Below, in pieces: positions 6,415-8,560 of a stretch of 8,560 nucleotides of DNA. A program made the position numbers and the translations under genes. The DNA is from an uncultured Collinsella sp. (GTDB lineage Bacteria > Actinomycetota > Coriobacteriia > Coriobacteriales > Coriobacteriaceae). Below the pieces are notes generated by a model. That model saw only the letters and a program-made list of their open reading frames with translations, made no database searches and was not told where the DNA came from. Location: NCBI GenBank assembly GCA_958448375.1, contig CAUDDU010000028.1, positions 1-8,560 on the forward strand, given 5' to 3'. Every line of letters begins with the position of its first letter. Position 1 is the stretch's first letter.

Positions 6415-7101
6415 CTACCTCCTTTGGTTGATGAGGTCCTCGATGATACGAACGACCTCGTCGATGGTGTGGGCGGTGGAGTCGACGTGCACGGCGTCCT
6501 CGGCGGGCACGAGCGGGGCGACCTCGCGGCTGCTGTCGAGCTTGTCGCGCTGCTTAAGGGCGTCGAGGGTCTCGTCGACCTCGGCCTCGAGCTGCTCGGA
6601 CGTGAGCGGCTGGGCGTCGTTTTGGTGGCGCTGCAGCACGCGGCGACGGGCGCGTTCACGCGGATCGGCGGTCAGAAAGACCTTGACCTGGGCGTTGGGG
6701 AATACGACGGTGCCGATGTCACGGCCCTCGGCGACGATATCGCGGTCCTCGGCGGCGCGGCGCTGGTGGATGAGCATGGCTGCGCGCACGCCCGGATAGG
6801 CCGAGACCTTGGACACGTTGGCGTCGACCTGCGGCGTGCGGATGGCAGCCGAGGCGTCCTGGCCGTCGATGGTCAGGCGGGTGTCCTCGCCGGTATCGTT
6901 GGTAAAGCGAATCTCGATCTGCTCGGCGAGGACGTCGATGGCCGCCTCGTCGTCCAGGTCGATGCCGCGATCGAGCGCGGCGAAGGTGACGGCGCGGTAC
7001 ATAGCGCCCGTGTCGAGCTTGTTAAAGCCCAGCTGGCGGGCAATCTCCTTGGCGATGGTGGACTTGCCGGAACCGGCGGGGCCGTCGATGGCGACGATCA
7101 T
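6415..7101 (-). CDS. cmk: Cytidylate (CMP/dCMP) kinase
   Basis: Cmk phosphorylates CMP and dCMP using ATP, recycling CMP released by RNA turnover and phospholipid synthesis. The 228 residues are typical. The P-loop is GPAGSGKST (7-15). DTGAMYRAV (30-38), IRTPQVDANVSKVSAYPGVR (87-106) and EGRDIGTVVFP (125-135) form the CMP-binding region. An Arg-rich lid (149-154) and RDKLDSSREVAPL (185-197) complete the signature. The ATG (7099-7101) is preceded by AAAGGAA 7 bases upstream. This gene follows the only real gap in the window, 66 bases after rluB. Its last codons and stop contain the plsC ribosome binding site. Neighbouring cmk and plsC is a familiar pairing. No anomaly is seen. Confidence 0.98.
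   Translation of the reverse strand: MIVAIDGPAGSGKSTIAKEIARQLGFNKLDTGAMYRAVTFAALDRGIDLDDEAAIDVLAEQIEIRFTNDTGEDTRLTIDGQDASAAIRTPQVDANVSKVSAYPGVRAAMLIHQRRAAEDRDIVAEGRDIGTVVFPNAQVKVFLTADPRERARRRVLQRHQNDAQPLTSEQLEAEVDETLDALKQRDKLDSSREVAPLVPAEDAVHVDSTAHTIDEVVRIIEDLINQRR
6417..6425 (-). promoter_or_regulatory. Strong plsC ribosome binding site built into the cmk stop
   Basis: The minus strand reads AAAGGAGGT, a near-perfect complement of the 16S 3' end, 5 bases before the plsC ATG. Its final T is the first base of the cmk stop TAG, and the rest encodes the last Gln-Arg-Arg codons of cmk. It is the strongest ribosome binding site in the window. Confidence 0.88.
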
Positions 7102-7167
7102 GCAATGCTTCCTTTCGGTGGTTGACTTGCTGGTATGGGACGCGGGAGCTGCGGCTTGGCGGGTTGT
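7102..7167. other. 66-bp rluB-cmk intergenic gap
   Basis: This is the largest non-coding stretch. On the minus strand it contains the cmk Shine-Dalgarno AAAGGAA near its end and otherwise GC-rich sequence. I see no stem-loop followed by a T-run and no convincing -35/-10 pair on the minus strand, so I cannot call a terminator or promoter. An internal promoter for cmk cannot be excluded. Confidence 0.6.
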
Positions 7168-8139
7168 CTAGCTCGTGTAGCGCTCGCGGTAGGTGTTGCG
7201 CTTGGGCGCGGAGCCGTGGCTGCCGTGGTGACGCGTGCGACTCGCGGTGTTAGTCGCCGGCGCGGCGCCGCGTTTGGAGCAGGCCTGCTTGGGCGGGATA
7301 CCGCCGTCCTTGAGAATCTGCACCTCGCGGTCGGTGAGCTCGCGCCACGAGCCCTTGGCCACGTCCTTGAGCTCCAGGCCGGCAAAGTTGCAACGGTGCA
7401 GACGGATCACCGGGTGGTGGATCTTGCTCAGCATGCGCTTGACCTGATTTTTGCGGCCCTCGCGGATGATGACCTCAACGGCGGTGGTCCCGGGCTTAAC
7501 GCCTTGCGGAGCCACGGCATCGGCCTCGCGCGCGGTAATAACGCGGCAGATCGCCGGCTGGCACAGGCCGTCGTCGAGCTCGATGCCACGGCGGAGCGGT
7601 TCCAGGTCGCGATCGGTCAGGTGGCCGTTCACGAGCGCCTGGTAGGTCTTGTAGACGTGCTTGCTGGGGTGCAGCAGATCCTGCGACAGGTCGCCGTCGG
7701 TGGTAAAGAGCAATAGGCCCGTGGTGTCGCGGTCTAGGCGACCCACCGGGAACAGGCCCGGAAAACGGTCGCGGGGAACCAGGTCCGCCACACAGGGACG
7801 CTCCTGCGGATCACTCATAGTGGTGAGGTAGCCGGTCGGCTTGTAGAGCATCAGGTACACGGCGCCCTGGTTGAGTTTGACGGGCATGCCGTCGACTTCG
7901 ATATGGTCGCGGTCCACGTCGACCTTGGTGCCCAGCTCGGTCGCGACCTGGCCGTTGACGGTCACGCGTCCGGCAGTCATCAGGTCCTCCGAGCCGCGGC
8001 GGCTCGCCACGCCCGCGCGCGCCAAAAAGCGCTGCAGGCGCATGGTGTGCGGGTAGACGGGCTGTGCGTCGCCTGCGGACGCCGCGGTGTCCGCAGCGCT
8101 CGCGATGCGCGTTTCTCCTGCATCGTTAGTCCTCGTCAT
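7168..8139 (-). CDS. rluB: 23S rRNA pseudouridine synthase, RsuA/RluB family
   Basis: The product isomerises a specific uridine to pseudouridine, most likely in 23S rRNA as for RluB. The 323-residue protein begins with about 32 extra Ala/Thr/Asp-rich residues, then an S4 RNA-binding domain starting MRLQRFLARAGVASRRGSE (33-51). The catalytic domain shows LYKPTGY (98-104), GRLDRDTTGLLLFT (133-146) with catalytic Asp136, and GRKNQVKRML (228-237), the family's Arg/Lys motif. A basic tail rich in Arg, His and Ser (about 281-323) follows. The ATG at 8137-8139 is supported by GGAGG 6 bases upstream and overlaps the end of scpB by 14 bases. An ATG at the S4 domain (8041-8043) lacks a binding site. 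The scpB-rluB pair is conserved in many Gram-positives. RsuA/RluB/RluE/RluF members are hard to separate by eye, so RluB rests largely on context. Confidence 0.94.
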   Translation of the reverse strand: MTRTNDAGETRIASAADTAASAGDAQPVYPHTMRLQRFLARAGVASRRGSEDLMTAGRVTVNGQVATELGTKVDVDRDHIEVDGMPVKLNQGAVYLMLYKPTGYLTTMSDPQERPCVADLVPRDRFPGLFPVGRLDRDTTGLLLFTTDGDLSQDLLHPSKHVYKTYQALVNGHLTDRDLEPLRRGIELDDGLCQPAICRVITAREADAVAPQGVKPGTTAVEVIIREGRKNQVKRMLSKIHHPVIRLHRCNFAGLELKDVAKGSWRELTDREVQILKDGGIPPKQACSKRGAAPATNTASRTRHHGSHGSAPKRNTYRERYTS

Positions 8140-8560
8140 GCATATCCTCCGAGGTGTCACTGGCGGCCAGCAGCTCCTCGCCATCGGTGTCCTCAACATC
8201 GGTATCGATCAGTTCGCGCTCTTCGTCCAGGTCCTCGGCCTGTTCCTCGAGCGTAGACTGAATGTTGCGACCGCTCAGGCGCTCGCGGATAAACTGGCGC
8301 GACTGCTCGTCGGGGGCAAACTGCTCCAGATCGGGCAGGTCGCGGGTGGAGCGCAGGCCGAACTTTTCCAAGAAGGCGTTGGTCGTGCCGTAGATGATGG
8401 CCTGACCGCGCTCGGGGTCGCGGCCGAGCTCACGCACCAGGCCCTTGTCCACGAGCGACGCAATGACGCCGTCAGAGTTGACACCGCGGATGCCCTTGAC
8501 CACCTCGCGCGTGACGGGCTGGTGGTATGCGATGACGGCCAGGGTCTCGAGCGCCGCCTG
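8126..8560 (-). CDS. scpB: Segregation and condensation protein B, C-terminal 144 residues (cut by window edge)
   Basis: ScpB is a winged-helix partner (kite protein) of the SMC-ScpA condensin, needed for chromosome folding and segregation. The frame is open to the right edge, so the first part of the protein (probably 50-90 residues) is missing. The conserved core is clear from the first visible residues: QAALETLAVIAYHQPVTRE (1-19), then IRGVNSDGVIASLVDKGLV, a Gly-Arg bearing wing, and YGTTNAFLEKFGL before LPDLEQF. The end is a long acidic tail of about 45 residues, rich in Glu and Asp, finishing DMHDED. The tail overlaps the start of rluB by 14 bases. scpA would be expected just upstream, outside the window. 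Confidence 0.96.
   Translation of the reverse strand, partial: QAALETLAVIAYHQPVTREVVKGIRGVNSDGVIASLVDKGLVRELGRDPERGQAIIYGTTNAFLEKFGLRSTRDLPDLEQFAPDEQSRQFIRERLSGRNIQSTLEEQAEDLDEERELIDTDVEDTDGEELLAASDTSEDMHDED
8146..8150 (-). promoter_or_regulatory. rluB ribosome binding site within scpB
   Basis: GGAGG on the minus strand, 6 bases before the rluB ATG at 8137-8139 and inside the last scpB codons. It favours this start, with its 32-residue leader, over the ATG at the S4 domain, which has no such site. Confidence 0.78.

Noticed and set aside
5632..7125. 497-codon open frame on the plus strand
   Set aside because: It lies exactly opposite plsC, cmk and the start of ispH, which have full family motifs. 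The translation is Gly/Ala/Val/Leu/Asp-rich with no recognisable domain, as expected opposite GC-rich third positions.
7122..7150. TTGACT on the plus strand in the rluB-cmk gap as a -35 box
   Set aside because: No -10-like hexamer at 16-18 bases, and no plus-strand gene follows it.
8140..8199. Longer N-terminus of RluB from 8199
   Set aside because: It lies wholly inside scpB in another frame and lacks a binding site, while the ATG at 8137-8139 has GGAGG at ideal spacing.
1..8560. Mobile elements, CRISPR, tRNA, rRNA, riboswitch or defence genes
   Set aside because: I saw no direct-repeat array, terminal inverted repeats, transposase motifs or tRNA-like cloverleaf; all ten genes are core housekeeping types.

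Overview
The window is a dense, single-direction run of ten housekeeping genes, all on the minus strand, so transcription runs from base 8560 towards base 1. It is GC-rich, and almost every base is coding. The only gap longer than 20 bases is the 66 bases between rluB and cmk. Gene content and order, plus GC-rich third positions, suggest a Gram-positive bacterium. A high-GC anaerobe of the class Coriobacteriia (Collinsella/Olsenella-like) is my best guess, but this is inference from gene style and not proven. The block DUF512 radical-SAM protein - der - plsY - gpsA, preceded by cmk - plsC - ispH, resembles a gene order known from Clostridia and relatives.

Layout in order of transcription: scpB (5' part missing at the right edge; chromosome segregation), rluB (23S rRNA pseudouridine synthase), cmk (CMP kinase), plsC (1-acyl-glycerol-3-phosphate acyltransferase), ispH (last MEP-pathway enzyme), a PDZ/radical-SAM/DUF512 protein of unknown function, der (double-GTPase ribosome assembly factor), plsY (glycerol-3-phosphate acyltransferase), gpsA (glycerol-3-phosphate dehydrogenase) and rpe (ribulose-phosphate 3-epimerase; 3' part missing at the left edge).

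The genes fall into themes. GpsA, PlsY and PlsC supply consecutive steps from dihydroxyacetone phosphate to phosphatidic acid; only the acyl-phosphate supplier PlsX is absent. Cmk can feed CTP/dCTP pools, and CTP is used to make CDP-diacylglycerol. RluB and Der act on the large ribosomal subunit. IspH makes isoprenoid precursors. Overlapping or nearly touching genes, with Shine-Dalgarno sites built into or across the preceding stop codon, indicate strong translational coupling.

I saw no mobile element, tRNA, rRNA, CRISPR array, riboswitch or convincing terminator. The most interesting items are the DUF512 protein, whose biochemical role is unknown, and a PlsC whose catalytic HX4D motif reads HX4E. 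I found no clearly new multi-gene system.
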